This document shows, piece after piece, positions 1-14,100 of a stretch of DNA of 64,000 nt (position 1 is its first letter; every line of letters begins with the position of its first letter). The notes under the pieces are model-generated. The model was not told where the DNA came from and searched no databases. It saw nothing but the letters and a program-made list of their open reading frames with translations. Made by a program: the position numbers and the translations under genes. Source of the DNA: Cercis canadensis (Eukaryota; Streptophyta; Magnoliopsida; Fabales; Fabaceae). The DNA lies in contig QAOA01003578.1 in the NCBI GenBank assembly GCA_003255065.1, forward strand, positions 681,006 through 745,005, given 5' to 3'.

Positions 1-3000
1 ATATGGTAACAAAAAGTTTATGCATATATCATTACTCTCCTTATCTTTTGCCTTTTCTTTGTTTTGTTTAGTTGTGTCCCTTCAACCCCACTAGTTCCAC
101 TCCTTCCCGTATCCTCCTCTCTTTCTTTCTCTCCATTTCTTCCTTCCCAATCAAAATTGAGATCTTCTAGTTTCTTAAAATGTTTATGGTCTCAGTGTCA
201 CACCGTCCTTGCACAATAAGGGAAATAACCTAGACTAGAGAGAAATTTGGAATTCCATTCAGAACCATTTTTCTGAAATCTTTCCTGACTAGGATATTTA
301 AACAATCAAACCTGTGAAATATCTAATTTCTTCTTTAAGAAATCCTTCTCCCCACCCCTTCCCCTAGTATTTGTATTTAAATATTAATTTTGTTAGTAAT
401 AATATATTTCATGAAAAAACTATGTGTTGTTCTCATAGCTAGTAAGGATCAAGGAAAATTTATTATTTTATAGTTCCCTGCAAATTGCTTAAAGTTTTAA
501 TTATTATTCCTTAAACTTCTAATGGTGTTAGTTTAGTCCTTGTATTTTTTTTCGTTATGCGTAATAAAGTTCTATGTCGATTGCTGTTTCACACTTGCTT
601 TAGCTGGCATGGCATTTCTGAAGACAACTTTTACTGTGAATTTTGATAAAAATAAGGTATTGTCTTCAAGATGCATCAACAAGTTAATATGCCTTCATAG
701 ATTGGCTTCCTCATGTAATGGGCCCCGTCGCTTGTTTTTCCTCTCATTAGACTAACACCTACCATGTTGTAATAAAATTTTGGCATTTATACTGTACTCT
801 AAAATAAAATACTTCGTGTTCTTTCTAGGTTTGACGTTTATACCTTTTAGGATTTGTCTTTTTTTCTAATCTATAGCTTCTAGGAATTGAATACATATAC
901 TTTATATACTGTATGATAATTTCCAAGCGCATGACATGATGTTTCACAAGTTTGTCATGCATTCATGTATACAAATACAACACCGTCCCATAAATTAAAT
1001 AAAAGAGAACTGCATCTTTTTTTTTTTTTTTGTAGGTTAAAAAATGCAACTATATATTTCACTTGCTACATATGCAATGTGATGATCATGCTCCAACTTT
1101 AGTCAAGAAAACAAATTTCAAAAGAACTAATTAAGATACATTTCTGTTAAAATGGTTTAGAAATAAATGCTCTAATTCCAATATGTAATTGCAATTCCCC
1201 GGCTCCATATATTAAATAAATAATGTCTAAGGGGACACGCCAAAAGTCTAAGTACTCGGTATTTTTTATTATAAAATTACCTAATCTCATTTTATGAAAT
1301 CAATCATTTTGTAGTTTTATAGACACTAACCATAGTTCAGTAGTCCTTTCAAATGGGATAGTTAAATATATCCTTCCAGTCGTATAAGCTTCACAAATAG
1401 AAATAATCTTTGACAACTAGTGTAAGAGGTTTAGAAAATTTGAGCCTTAAAACAAATGTTTACCTTCGCTTATAAGATTTAGGTTTAAATATTATTGCTA
1501 ATAGTTCATTTTAGATAAACAATCTGTAAGTATTACTGTAAGCCTTCATAAAAACTTGTGGTCCACTATGACCTTAGAATATATAGAACAGCCCCTATCA
1601 CCTTAAATTTTTATGTACAAGAAAAAAAAATGTTTAAATAGGCTGAATATATGTCTATTATAAAAAAATTGTGCAATAATTACAAGTGTACAAGTAATAC
1701 AACTCTTCATGAAAATGCATTTCCAAGACTACAGTGTTCCATTATCTTATTTTACGAGATTCATAATGACCCTTCAGCAATTTAAAAAAAAAAAAGAAAG
1801 AAAAATAAAAGATCGAGAATAATCCAAAATACATTTCTTACTAAGACAATTTGTGGTCGAGAACTTAGATTCGATTCTCACAGATAAAAATGACATCTTG
1901 TGAAATTATATACATGTAATGCTCCATTATATACAAAGAAAACTCAATGGTTTTAGGAGTTAAAAGTAATGATGAACCTCTTTAACTATTACTTCCCTAC
2001 TTCAGTACCAGTTAGGTAGAGGACCATCCTTCTTAAATAGGGCAACTAATCCCTCCCATTTCTCTCTTTTTCTTCTTTTGATTGAAACCCATATCATATT
2101 ACATATACCAGAAATAATAAGAAACCTTAAACCGGAAGATCCATCACTTCCATCATCTTTTCTATGGGATATTAATTCATTATTCACCAGTAGCAGTTTC
2201 CCTCTGACATGTTATGTCTTCTGAAGCGATTAGATGGAACCAAAAGATTACTTGGACATTTTAGGCGGCCTAAGAGGGCTTGAATTGATAGACTAAACCC
2301 ACTTGTGGGCAAGCGCAGGGCATGAATGTGGAGGCAGATATTAGGGTTTCCGGTGCTTAAAACTGCAAAAAACTGCAGAGATGGTGGATCACATCATAAT
2401 AGCTAGCTAGGAACTCTAGGACAAAGACAAATTGTTAACGAGAAGCCAATAAAGGCAAAGCAACTCTAAACCCTAGTTACCTTAGCTAGCCCTAACATAT
2501 TATATTTTCAGACTTCAGATAGAGTATAGGTTAATTGAATTGAGAGGAGCTGCAAGTCCTCGACCACTTGGTTTCAACTCAGGTATATCAGTTTGTCAAC
2601 TAATGGAGCTACATCTAGGGCCCATTTCTTTTTTTCTCTACATTGATTGAAAACTTTGATGTTGTTGCCCAGCAACTGAACCTGCTGGAACAGTGATTGA
2701 AAAGTAAAAACAGTGATTGACGTCTCATATTTCGGTTAATTTCTTTCCCCCCCTACTTCCTTTTCTTGGGTCAACCCTATAAGTGGAAGGATTTTTTATG
2801 AAGGAGTTAATATTGTTTGTTCATCAAGGGAAAAAAAGAAAAGGAAAAAAAAACATTAGTTAATTAATTTGTGACGAACAAAAAATATTTGAAGGCTTCC
2901 CCAAATCCGACAAAAAGGAGGCCTAGTTCAATTAGTCAGCTGCACTGACAGTTATGCATAGCATCAAAACAAAAAGAACCATTATGTAATGGGTTTTGCT

Positions 3001-5930
3001 ATCCTAGCGGGGAGTGATTGTAATTTTGTTGACACATTGTTTTGACTTTTACTGTCTCACTAGCACATTTGTTGTAACTTGAGTTACACTAATTTTTTTT
3101 TTTTTTTTATAACTTAGATGTAATTTTAATAAAATTTAAATTATATAATTGTGTCAATTTAAGATATTGTAAGTCTAATTAATGTATAAAAAAATATAGC
3201 CCATAACACATAAAAATGAGTTATGTATGACACTGTATATGCAACAAGAGTATAATAATCATTTCTCTATTATCCTCTCTTTAATTTCTTTGTTGTTGTT
3301 ATTTTGTTTTTTTTTTTTTTTTTAGATAGATATAATTAAATTTTTTAGCTTGGAATATGAGAAAATGAAGATTTGAACTTAGGACTTGATTTTTTTTTGA
3401 GAAATTCTTGAACTAATTGTGTTATGTGTGCTTATGAATTTTTGTTAATTAACATATTTTGACCCATTTATATATGTATTCAAACGTAAATCATTTTCTC
3501 AATTTGGAGTAATAATATTCATAAAAACAAGGATACTTTGATTATAAGAAATTTCATTGTAAAACAAGTTATATTAGGGTTTAAACAGACTGATACATCA
3601 AAACAAACACAAATGAAAAAAAAAAGAAAATGGGCACCCGTACTCTATATACATGCTTTGGCTCACTAGACAGTGGACACTAACTCTATCTCCCCGGGGC
3701 CCTTTTCCACTGCTTTTTCTTCTGACTTTTTCCTCAATGAACGTACTATATATACACGATCAAATTGCTATAATTTAGTCTTTGCCAAAAGATATTCACA
3801 CGCTGATAAAAGACGGTACGAGATCAAATTTTTCTTTGATCCTGAAACACTGATCCCAGTAAAAACTACCTTTGCTCAGATTCCATATTCTTCCAAACAG
3901 AGAATCTCAACAATGTTACTTCATGTTTATCACATAAATTTGTGACTTTAACTGAAACCATGGTATTTTCTGCCACATACAAAAATAACCGTAAGTGACT
4001 TTAGAGCTATTTAAATAACCTTTTATTTTTATGTGCAATTGTGCATAACTCCACACGTGGTTTCATTTGTCTTAAACTTAAATCACTCACACTTATATTT
4101 GTATTAAAATTTGTGTAAGTAGTAATATTGGCCACTTAAACTAGTCCACATAATCACAAATGGTCTTGTCGCTGCATCTCTAGCTATATATCTTCATGTG
4201 AGTCTTTTTTTTTTCTCATCAATGAGTTTTTTTAATACTTTTATTATTATAAATTTTCTACAATTTTTCTCTAAGTTTAATACAAATGTTAAATTTACAA
4301 ACTTTCTGTATACAGCTATAAAACATTGTGAAATAATAGAATATAAATTTAACAAAAAAAATTCAGTGGAACTAATTAAATTCAGATTCTACCATATAGT
4401 ACATTTTTGAAATATTATAATAAAAATTTTGTGTAGATATTGATCTTTTTTTTCAATTATCAAGCTTAAATTTTGTGACAAAATTTGTAAGAATATCAAT
4501 TTTCTTTTATCAAAAAGGGCAAAAAACGAAAAAGAAAATATCATCTTTTATACTCATGCACTCTCTCTATCTCCCGCATTGCCCTTAGTCAGTCAATCAG
4601 CCTAAGAAACTCTTGAAACTTTAATGTGTATCGGGATCAGAGAAGAGAGAGAGAGAGAGGGCATTAATGGTATGGATCCTTGTGATTTATAGGGCCAGAA
4701 CTACACTAAAAAAGTTGCATGTTTCACTGTTACATAACCAGTATGAGAAAGAGTGCAACCCCGTCTCCTCGAGGGGTAAAGGAAACAGCAGCAGTTAAAG
4801 TTGCTGTACATAGACCCAGTTTATTCACCTCCCATTACACAAATGGGGGAACGTTTAAAGCTGCTAAGTAGCTTTATATATAGTAGTTGTATTGTAATTC
4901 TTCTTCCATTTCTTCTTCTTCTTGAAAAAGAAAGGAATAGGGGAACAAAGCAATACTCTATTCTTAGTTGGTTCCATCACTCAACAATTCCTGCATTTTA
5001 AAAACCATATCCTTTTATAGCAGCTTTCACAGAAGTTTTCTCTGTCACTAACTTCATGCCTCAGTTGCTGTGTCTTAATTATCTCTTTCATTTATGTTGC
5101 TAATTAGTCTATGTCTCTGATCATGAAAAAGAAACAAGAACTTTTTCTTTGCAGGCACTAAAGCATTTTTGTTTTCCGTGCTATTCTATGAAATAAAATA
5201 ATGTGGTTTATTTTTTTTTCTTCTCATATATGTCGTTCATCAGAACAAGCTAACCCAATCAAACAGATTACTTTGCTAGTTTATAATGGACCATATTTTC
5301 ATGCTATTTGAGTTGAGGTAGTATAATTATTCTTTTTGCGTGCTTCAAAGTATAAATCTTCCGTATATAGATATGTACATTATAAAAAAGAAAAAAAGAA
5401 AAACACACACAAACAAGTTCTCTGTTGCGTAAATATTACATTTTTTTTTTCTCTTCATTTATCTTTGCATATATATATTGCTATATTGTAATGTTTTTCT
5501 GTCGAGATAAATGGAGCACTTTTTTCCCTATATAATGTGTTGCTATATATTCACTAATAAAATAGTAGATTTTGATTTTAAATCAAATTAAGTGGGCATT
5601 TTTTGTGTGTGTGCATTTATACATATCTATTAGATACCAAGGTAGAAGATATTTTAGGTTAAACCTTGTGAAATTTGATACCCATGTGTTTAGTACGATA
5701 ATCAAAATATATACAAGATTTGTATAAGTATGTGATACTCATGTTTAGTAGTACATAAAATAAGATTGAAGTCTTAGGTTCGAATTCTTGTTTTCCTATA
5801 CTCTCAGATAAAAAATTTAACTCTCTTTATCTAATGATTAAAAAAAAATTAAGTAAGGATTTGGATCTATAAAATGCAGGGTCACTTTCACAAAGTAAAA
5901 CTTAGATAAATCACTAATAATAGAAGAGTA
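1..5930. other. Intergenic, no gene seen
   Basis: AT-rich DNA with homopolymer runs and short open frames of no recognisable family. I found no exon-like coding stretch with splice signals, no tRNA and no clear transposon ends. A short GA run lies near 4645-4660. A weak tRNA-promoter-like B-box (ggttcgaattc) at about 5779-5789 may mark an old SINE scrap, but no second diagnostic feature supports it. Confidence 0.6.
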
Positions 5931-5933
5931 AAA

Positions 5934-6118
5934 CCCCTTTTTGGTCCCTGAAAAATTTAACGATAGACAAGTTAGTCCCCCAAAAATGTTCGGTGACAAA
6001 TTAGTCCTCGAATTATTGTTTTCGCTGACAAATTAGTCCTCAAATTATATTCGCTGACAATTTAGTCCTCGAATTATGGTTCCGTACGACAAATTAGTCC
6101 TTAATTCGAGGACTAATT
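5934..6118. repeat. Short tandem repeat (about 30-bp units) ending in a fold-back at a gap
   Basis: Units beginning with gacaaattagtcct start at 5995, 6027, 6056 and 6088, with a more diverged one near 5966, giving a period of 29-32 bp. Directly after the last unit the sequence turns round: gaggactaatt (6108-6118) is the reverse complement of the unit core aattagtcctc. The inversion stops at a single N at 6119. The left edge resembles the plant repeats that read 'tttggtccctgaa'. I infer a non-autonomous fold-back element whose second arm was lost or collapsed in assembly. Confidence 0.6.
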
Positions 6119-6119
6119 N
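6119..6119. other. Single-N assembly gap
   Basis: One N stands exactly where the inverted arm of the adjoining repeat begins, so the true gap length is unknown. Confidence 0.9.
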
Positions 6120-6668
6120 AATACAAATATTTGAATTCATGATCTTTGACCTCTTACAAACTACTCGGATCCCTTGCTATTAGCTAGACCACACTTCATG
6201 ACTTTTATGTATGATTATCAAGTACTTGTACATTATCAAAATTTAAATCGTTAATTTTTTTGGCTATCAACTATTATTCTCCTACAACACCATACTTGTA
6301 TTTTACTCTCAAAAGTGTATTATGTATGTTATGGAGTCTCCACAACTCCATGTCGAAAGCTCTTTCAAATAGCGAGAGTACTGAAAGTATTCAATTAGAC
6401 TAGACCGTTACATTTATCTATTTCTTTACTTTTTTAATTTAAATCACTTTTTAAGGATCTCAATTCCTTAAATATATATCGAACTAAAACTTGTTTACTT
6501 GAGTATATTTAAACATCTACTATCATATTTTAAATTTCAATATTTTTTTTGCTAGACATGAGATAGCCAAGAATGTAGAGACTTTCAATTTTTAGAAATT
6601 TCCAGATTTCTGTGTTTCAAAAAGGATGAAGATAGTACCAAACCCAGATGTCTAGTACTAAAATTTAG

Positions 6669-6758
6669 AAGATCTTCATATCAACAAAAAAAAAAGAATA
6701 GAAGATCTTAATNAAGATCTTCATATCAACAAAAAAAAAAAGAATAGAAGATCTTAAT
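6669..6758. repeat. 45-bp direct duplication around a single N (likely assembly artefact)
   Basis: The segment 6669-6712 is repeated almost exactly at 6714-6758, with an N at 6713 between the copies. The only visible difference is one A in the oligo-A run. This is what results when two overlapping contig ends are scaffolded without merging, so the duplication is probably not biological. Confidence 0.75.
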
Positions 6759-9700
6759 ATGTTAATTAAATGCTCATATTAAAATACAATTGAGCAGTTT
6801 ATCCCTTTTTATAATTTTCACTTTCCACTTGATTTTAAAAATTTTAAATCTGGGACCACAGGATAAAGTAATGCTCAACCAATAGGAGGCATAAAAGATA
6901 GATTAGTACACTGAACACCGTATAGAATTTATATTGCACATTCCTTTTCATTCAATAGTTTCATCAGCCTCCACTTAATATTATTACTGTGAATGTGCAT
7001 GCTGATATGATCTTACCGAGTATTAAATTTGACTGATATAATGTACAAAAGTGCACAGTAACATATTTTGCATGCACTGTTAATCTTGTGTTCGCTGCTA
7101 TTTCTCACAATATAATCATATTCTATATACATTATTTGACGCCCTTTGAGTCAGCAAAGTGTGTAATGGACTACAGTATATATGTTTTGTACTTATGCAT
7201 ATGTAACAACCTACAAAGAATATTGTCCGTACAGTCAGTCAACTAAACTATGGCAACAAATTTTATTTTTTTCCCTTTTGTTAAAAATTGGGGATCTTGT
7301 TGCTATTGCCCTCTGGTCAATTCCAAATATACTTAGATATCCAGTTAATGGGGCTCAAAAAAAAATCTAGCTAGGTAAAATATATAGTTGGAAGTTAGAT
7401 TCTACAGAAATTGAGAAATGTGACAACAATAATTGATGGAAAAGAATATAATTAATTAATCTTTTGCCAAATTTGTTTTCAATAACCTTGCCGTTACAAG
7501 TAATTTTGAAATTGTATTCCAGAGAAAATTCAAACTCAATTTCAAAATTAATTCCCTTCAAGAAAGTTGGCAGGTCTTTAAGGAAGGATTAATGGAAAAA
7601 TTAAGTGACTAAGTATAAACCTAATTTTAGGTTTACCAAACAAAAAAAGAGTATGAGGAGAAAAAAGGAAACACACTGCATATCTTTCTGTCAAAGGGAT
7701 TGATAGTAGGGCCAGAGGACTTAGTGGGCACTTTCCCTTCTGCAGGCAATAATAGTAGCCCTTTTCTCAGTGATGCAGCTCGTCGACAAACCAAACGTTT
7801 GCTACCTTGCAAAATTGCAATGGTGGACCGTATTGAAGCCTACCCAAAACAGAAAAGGAAAAACAGGACACCCTATTTATCTTTTTGGTTATAATATCAC
7901 GGAGTTTCACTGCTGTGATGAAACACTTGCTCTTCACAAGATTGTACTGTCTTGTGTTGTCGAAACCCCAGATAAAAATATTCACTACAAGAGAGGTATG
8001 CATGAACTGTGGAGCTCATGAATGATTTAAGGTCTATACCCTGGCCTGCACTTTGGTGGAACAGTCACAAGCTTAGTTGTCCGGTCCATAGATTGTACAT
8101 TTGCACAGTATATATGTATGAGTATGACCAAGTAACACTTAGTTTAACTGTGGACAAAAGTTGGAAGTGTCTCGTCTAATCCTAACCAAACCAATGTTAT
8201 GTTAGACTTTCTCGCAGGCTCTGGTTCTTCTAAAGTCATCATCACTCTAGCTGGGGCCTTCACCCTAAGCTCATACGTACTGAGATTTATGCATTCATCA
8301 CTGACTAGGATCGATGCTATAGTTTCAAGATACAGTATACTCTAGTATCAATATTGAATGTGCTGGTTGGTACATGTAGTAAAGTCTCCTGCATTGATTA
8401 TATGAACTTGGATTAATTGAATTCTACCCCAGGCCCCTCAACAAGGTAAGCAGATCAGTCAGTGATGTAAACGTATTCGTCCTAACCAGATATCCAACCC
8501 TTGCAACAGTGTTGGGTCCAAATGTGGATCCTCATAAATTAGTCATAATTCGGTTTCGAATTTGAGCATTTATTTATTTTTATCAGGTTTGGTTGCAAAT
8601 TCATAGGGTATATAGTACATGACCTGGTTGTCTGACTACTCTCCCTCCCCGCCCCACTTTTTTTTATAAAATAAAGGACGTTATTTGTATACTCATTTAT
8701 GTCCTTTATTTCATTCTTTAACCTCAACTTTATAAAATTAAATGTAGATTACTAATACATCTTTTTGAATATGTATTAACTATTAGTTATCTTTATTGTG
8801 ATCATTGTCTGTCATAACTCTTAAGTGAATAATTTTTTTAGCAAATTACATCACCTTCCCATAAGGTTATGAAATATTACAAGTACCCTCTTAAAATGGA
8901 ATAAATTACATTCATCTCCATCTTGTTAACAAGTTTATGGCTGCAACTCCATTGTTTTCAGCTATAATTTATACATTTCAACAGTTTATTGTTGTCAATT
9001 CATTGTCGGTATGAGAGTGAAATATAATCTGTGTAAAACACTTAAAGTTGTTTATGATGGATTAATTCTCTCTTTCATTCTTTTTAATTTTTTTAATCAA
9101 AGATAAAGTACAAACTCAAATGAGCCTAAACCACACCCAAAGGGAAGTAGGATCACTTACCTGATTTCAGAATACAGGCATGAGAACTGTGTTTTAAGTT
9201 CAAGCTTAAAAGACATATACTAATGCAAGATCTTGGTAAAAGAATTTAAAACTTTTTAAATTTTACTTTGTTCTAAATAATGGGATAAATGTGTGGTAAA
9301 CATGTAAAATTATAATTAAGGGTATTCAGGGCATATTTGGACAAAAAAAGTAAGTTGGGGTGAACACAATAAGAAAGTTTCACCTGATTAGATGATGGAT
9401 CTAAATGTTAGTGAAGAAAAAGTGGACAATGATAAGGATCGATGGAGATCTCAACCTCCGATCTAACTCCACCCTGTTTACATATTTATTGTTGAACCTA
9501 AAAATATCAAAGATATGTTATCTTTTATTACTGAATGCTAGCTATTTGGGTTTACCAAAAAGAAGACAAGATATTTCATTCAAGTAACCACATGATTGGG
9601 GGAGCCACATTGGCCTTCTGCTTTTATTGGACCTAATGGCTTATAACAGCAAAAGTCCAAAATTTCCAGTGATCATTATCTTGAAGTAGTGGCTTGTCAA

Positions 9701-12700
9701 TGAAGATTAGAAGTTTAGCACGAAAACAGAAATTTAGAGTTACTGTATCATGCGCACTAGTGATAGCTAATCTTGTGTTTAGTTTATGACAGGGGCGCTA
9801 TAGGGAAACATGGCACTACATGTTAAATATCATCACGTGGTTCATAAAATTAAAAACACAACCTAGCCACTTGGATTGGACCTGCTAACTACCAAAGCCA
9901 CTAAGCTTAGTCAAACATTTCTCCATAAAAGAAAAAAACTAATCATTCTTTTGGTACACAAAATCATTTTTTGTAGAATAAAAATGAGAATGAGAATACA
10001 TAATTATTTGGAATAGAATGATCATTTAAGTTTAAATTTTTGGTTTCATCAAAATTAAAATGTATATCTCAGGCATTCCCGTGTTTTGTACATAGAATCA
10101 ACACATAGTGGAATCAAAATTCATTACAACAAAATTTATGGCAAACGTTGTTTGTTTCCATAAATCTTAAAACGATTAAAGAATTAATATTTTCTTTTAC
10201 GACAATATAATAGATCTAATTGCCATAAGTCTATTCTGATATGATATTCAGTGGTAATCTTTTTGTAATGTTGTCTCTTTTCTTGCATTTTCAAAAATTA
10301 ATTAGGGCAAGCTAGGAAAATGAAAACAATGATTTATTCTGACTTGCTTCGAATCATGAAAGTCACCTCCAGAAGAGAGAATAAGAATCTAGTTTCTAAG
10401 ACAATCAAAGTCATAAAATAAAATTGCTCACTCCAAATTTTACTTTCATCAAGCATATATAAGATAAGAGTCATTATTTGAACACCATAAACCCTCCAAG
10501 AATAGGATTACCACTCCAGCATAGCAAACATGCTCTTAAAAGATAAAAACAAAAGCTGAAATGTATGCATGTAAATGTATAAGAAAAAGAGGGACAAGGG
10601 GAGCAGATCTGAACCGACCAATAGAAACATCTCCGTGTTATAAACGAAATTCAAGACGACAATGACCCTTCATTTCAACAAAATCAATGTGGGATGGTTC
10701 TTTCTTTTTGGTGTAGGATCACGCGGTTGTGTTGAATTCCCCCCTTATGGTACTATGATATCTATCCCCACCAAATTTTCTTTATTAGTCTTGTTCACTT
10801 CTGTCCTTATTAGTTTCCCTGCTAACCTATGTTACATCTTTGTCACACACAAACAGGCTCTATGCTCATTTTCTCTCTCTCTCTCTCTCTGCTTCTGTTC
10901 ACAGTGAATAAATGTACGGCTAATGTGCCTCTCACAGAACTGTTTGCTGAAGTTTCATGCAAATTAAGGGACTGTATCTTTTGTGAAATCAGACGTTGGG
11001 ATTGAGTTGCATGAGAGAGGGATGTTGTTGAGAAGTGTGATTAGTAGCTAAATATTGACCAGAGTAACACTACTTGTAAAGTGGTTCGGTTCACACTGCG
11101 ATAGGGACACACTTGTCAAAATTTGAGTCTAAATGAAAAGCATTTAAGTGGGTTTGTTTAAACTCAAATTTCATCAATTATACCAGCATAAAATAGTATT
11201 AGTTTATTATACTAATTGATACAAAATAATTGTTCCGAGATATATTTATTGTATATTACTTGAACTCACATTGTATAAAAGTAAATTTAAAATACTAATT
11301 ATATTAATATAATATAATATAAATCTAAATAATGTGTAAATAGTATTACACCATTAATTACATATGTAAGAGAAATCTATACCTGCGAAATATAAATGTG
11401 TTTAAATGTGAGGGTGTTATGCTATACTTAAACGTGACATAAGTATATTTTTAATTTTTTTACATAATTTTAATTTTATATTTATATTAGTTTTAATTTA
11501 AATTTTATTGAATTAATATTTGTATTATATTTAAAAAATTTAAGTGAATTTAATAAATTTTAAATTATATAAATTGTAACAAACTTATACAATATATAAT
11601 CAAAATTGGATTAAAAAAAAAACTAAGAAGTGCCTTAACTGTGTATGTGATAGGTAGCATGTAAGGGTGATAGGGCAATAGGGTTCTTATGTGAAACCTA
11701 GGGGCATTAGGGTTCAGCCTCTGTCAGGCTTTACCCTTTAGCTTGTGTGGTCATGGCTATAGTAGAGTGCATGTAGGTCGGAGTGTCTGGGAATGCCAAC
11801 AAGAATGTTTTGGTTCTTCTGACCTGAGTGTGCCTCTGCCACCACCTCTCTTGGTTGTCTTATAACCAATCATGCTTCACCCTGCCCTTCCTACTTAAAT
11901 GCTCCTCCTGCATACATGTTTGTTTTGTTTTGTCTTGTTCTTTTCTTTCTATTTTCTTTTATTTTTAAATGCAAGTGTGATAAATGAAAAGTAAAAAAGG
12001 GTAAGAACGAAATTACCGAAACATCCCTGCTGCCACTTGTGCATTATCAAAGCCTATGGATTTTGTAGAGTTCAGAGAGCAAGTTTAATTTGTTACTTAC
12101 ACATAAATCATTATATGCATCCTTAAAAATGTATCTTTCTAGGTCAATATAAACTCCACAATATTGCTATTTGGGGTATAGATCATATGGCTAATTTATT
12201 TTTTAAAGAGAGTCTTGTGTTAAAAGCTATTCCTTTAATAAATTTTTTTTTTAAAGTATTATTTATATAAAATTATAATTGTGAGTACTTTAACAACAAA
12301 ATTTATAAAATAAAAATGATTAATCTCAAATTGAACAAGTTTATTTCTATCTAAAGGGTAGTGTAGGACTCAAATTTATGGGTTACCAAAAAAATTCATA
12401 ATCTTGGTAAATGTGCAGTTTTTATTTTTTTTTTCAAATTTATAATATTCCTCTTCTCTAAACTTTTTCATGTTTAGTGAATGTATAATATGTGATTTTA
12501 GGTTTAACTTTACAAACAAAGATCAATTATGATATTCTAAGTTACTAAATATGATATAGGGGTGAGAAGTTATAATAATTTTGTAAAAAGTCATCATATT
12601 TCTACTCCTGCTATAGATTTTAGGCCTAGCAAAGTATAGATATGGATTGGACTTTAGATCACTTGCATCATGAAAGCTCCAACACATTGCTCAAGAGACA

Positions 12701-14100
12701 TTCTACCAAAAATAGCTTAACTTATTATGTGCATATCTAGAAATGACTTATTTTTAATAATTAAAAATTTTCTGCAAAGCTATCATTTGTATTAAAATTT
12801 CCATGTTATCTCTAGTTGACTATTTTTCTTAAGTGTAGCTTTTTAAAAAAGCAAAATATAATTTATTGTCATAAAAAAAATCTATAGTAACTTGACCCTA
12901 ACAATAATGACAATTTATTTCACTAATAATAATGATAATAAAAATAAATTATTATTATTATTTTGCTTTATGCAGCCTAGGTCTTATCCTAATAGTTGAT
13001 TGGACCCATCGTATCAGTGAAAGCATCTCGGGCTTAATTTCTGAGTCCTTTAGCCTTTCTTCTGACTAGATTGGGCTGGTAGGTTCGTAACCTTTGTTCT
13101 ACAGGTACCTAGAGCCCAGCTTAGAAGCTATTACAAGTGGCACCAATTAAAAAATGTTCCTTTTAAAAAAATAATAAAACAAGATTCCTACTTCCTACTT
13201 AGATATATCTAATGTATACTAATATCATGGCCAAAAAATAAATATACTAATATTAAAATTAATGGTGACAAAAAAATATGTGTTCAAGTCTCATAAAGAT
13301 CATATAAAGTTGAATTATATGAATTTCAATAAGCTCAAAAGGTTAAGTTTAGATAAATCCAAGGTTCATTTAATTTGATTCATAAATTAATTTTGAATTT
13401 TTTTTTTTTAAATTTCAGTTCTGAGTTCTAACTCAAATTCAGAGATACAGCTCAACTTGAGCTTGAACTGAATTTTTTCATTTCATTTTAACCGAGTTCA
13501 TGCTAACAAGAAGTGACTCAAGTCGAAGAAAACCTTAGCAGAGTTCCTGGCTTAAGCTCATTAATTTTACTCGTCGTAGTTGTGCAGATTAGTCTCAGTG
13601 CATTCTCAGTCACTGATTGTAGAAGTGATGATTGTTGCTTGTACTTCATCATGTGCTTTTCGGGTTTGGATGCATTAAACCAACAAAACCGGGTGTACGA
13701 GTTATTATACATGCACCATCTAGGGTTAATAAAATTACCATACTTGCAGCAATATATACAAGAGATTCTGGCACAAGAAAATGCACAAGGGATATATAAT
13801 TTTTGTCAACGTACAGAATTACCTCCCAAGGTAAAACTTATACTCATTTTTTTTCCAAACAAATTGTAGCAATAAAATTGCATCCTTCAAGACATATTAC
13901 ACAACTTAAAAATTGGATTTAAGCAATTCCTTTGTTCCTTAGAATTACTATGGTGTAGGATGTATAAATTACAGAATATACAACACAGTATAAAGTCCTT
14001 ATTACTTATACCTCCACAACAAAGAACATGCTTCTCTCCTTTGGGGGTTGAGTGTTGTCCCAGCTTTATAATCCAGAGTTAAGTTCATCCATTTTGAGCA
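6759..14100. other. Intergenic, no gene supported
   Basis: No gene is supported. Open frames on both strands near 7767-8021 have no family resemblance. A (TC)n microsatellite lies at about 10871-10890. The stretch from about 8840 resembles the ends of plant Mutator-like elements (caaattacatcacc...), but I could not find a matching far end. The DNA is otherwise AT-rich with poly-A and poly-T runs, and includes the 3' flank of the minus-strand gene that ends at 14101. Confidence 0.55.

Noticed and set aside
6669-6758. Short tandem duplication as a biological repeat
   Set aside because: A single N lies exactly between the copies, as also at 52156 and 55648, so unmerged contig ends are the simpler reading.
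7767-8021. Overlapping open frames of 78-83 codons on both strands
   Set aside because: Neither resembles a known family, no splice or promoter context supports them, and frames of this size are expected by chance.
8840-9370. Possible Mutator-like element beginning caaattacatcacc
   Set aside because: One end looks familiar, but I could not find an inverted far end or a 9-bp duplication.
13513-13869. 118-codon open frame downstream of the IST1-like gene
   Set aside because: No recognisable motif; it lies antisense just past the 3' end of a well-supported gene.
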